Origin: Clostridia bacterium
GTDB lineage: Bacteria > Bacillota > Clostridia > UMGS1810
Length of the DNA: 5,960 nt
Assembly: GCA_017629325.1 (NCBI GenBank)
Contig: JAGBXL010000081.1
Coordinates: 1 to 5,960, forward strand
Direction of reading: 5' to 3'
Shown here: in pieces, positions 5,939 through 5,960 of the stretch
Layout of the letters: every line of letters starts with the position of its first letter
How positions within the stretch are numbered: the stretch's first letter is position 1
Translations under genes and position numbers: made by a program
The notes under the pieces: generated by a model
Told to the model about the DNA's origin: nothing
The model's input: only the letters and a program-made list of their open reading frames with translations
The model's database searches: none

Positions 5939-5960
5939 ACAATAAATACCGCATTGACGA

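Overview
The window comes from a low-to-mid GC Firmicute, most likely an uncultured gut-type member of the Clostridia. Three things point there: strong GGAGG-type ribosome binding sites with sigma-A-like promoters, a single-chain Clostridia-type FGAM synthase, and a DUF1902/HicA pair of the kind common in that class. This placement is inferred from gene types and signals, not from a phylogeny.

Layout. Positions 1-3453 (+) hold the 3' part of purL, a one-polypeptide phosphoribosylformylglycinamidine synthase with a fused glutaminase domain; the reading frame is open through position 1, so its true start lies outside the window. Positions 3454-3581 carry two strong hairpin terminators between convergent transcripts. 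Positions 3582-3994 (-) hold a two-gene toxin-antitoxin operon, a DUF1902/HicB-like antitoxin followed by a HicA-like toxin, joined by a one-base TAATG overlap. Positions 3995-4225 are a divergent intergenic region with a promoter on each strand. Positions 4226-5818 (+) hold pyrG, CTP synthase. Positions 5819-5960 are non-coding, with a weak hairpin and an AT-rich inverted repeat. No stretch longer than 300 bases lacks a gene.

How the genes relate. purL (purine synthesis) and pyrG (CTP synthesis) are both glutamine amidotransferases of nucleotide synthesis, but they are separate transcription units with the toxin-antitoxin cassette between them.

Main observation. The glutaminase domain of this PyrG lacks its catalytic cysteine (Gly382 in the GICLGMQ motif) and its catalytic histidine (Asn507 in the QFHPEF motif). 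Other positions tied to glutamine-dependent activity have also changed: PGG to PAG, the GDYLG loop to GAFGG, DAYKSV to DAYLSV, and GGTMRLG to VAPMRLG. The ATP, UTP and Mg-binding parts of the synthase domain look intact, and the reading frame is full length. It is therefore probably an active but ammonia-dependent CTP synthase carrying a glutaminase-dead domain. PurL in the same window keeps a complete Cys-His-Glu triad and serves as an internal control.
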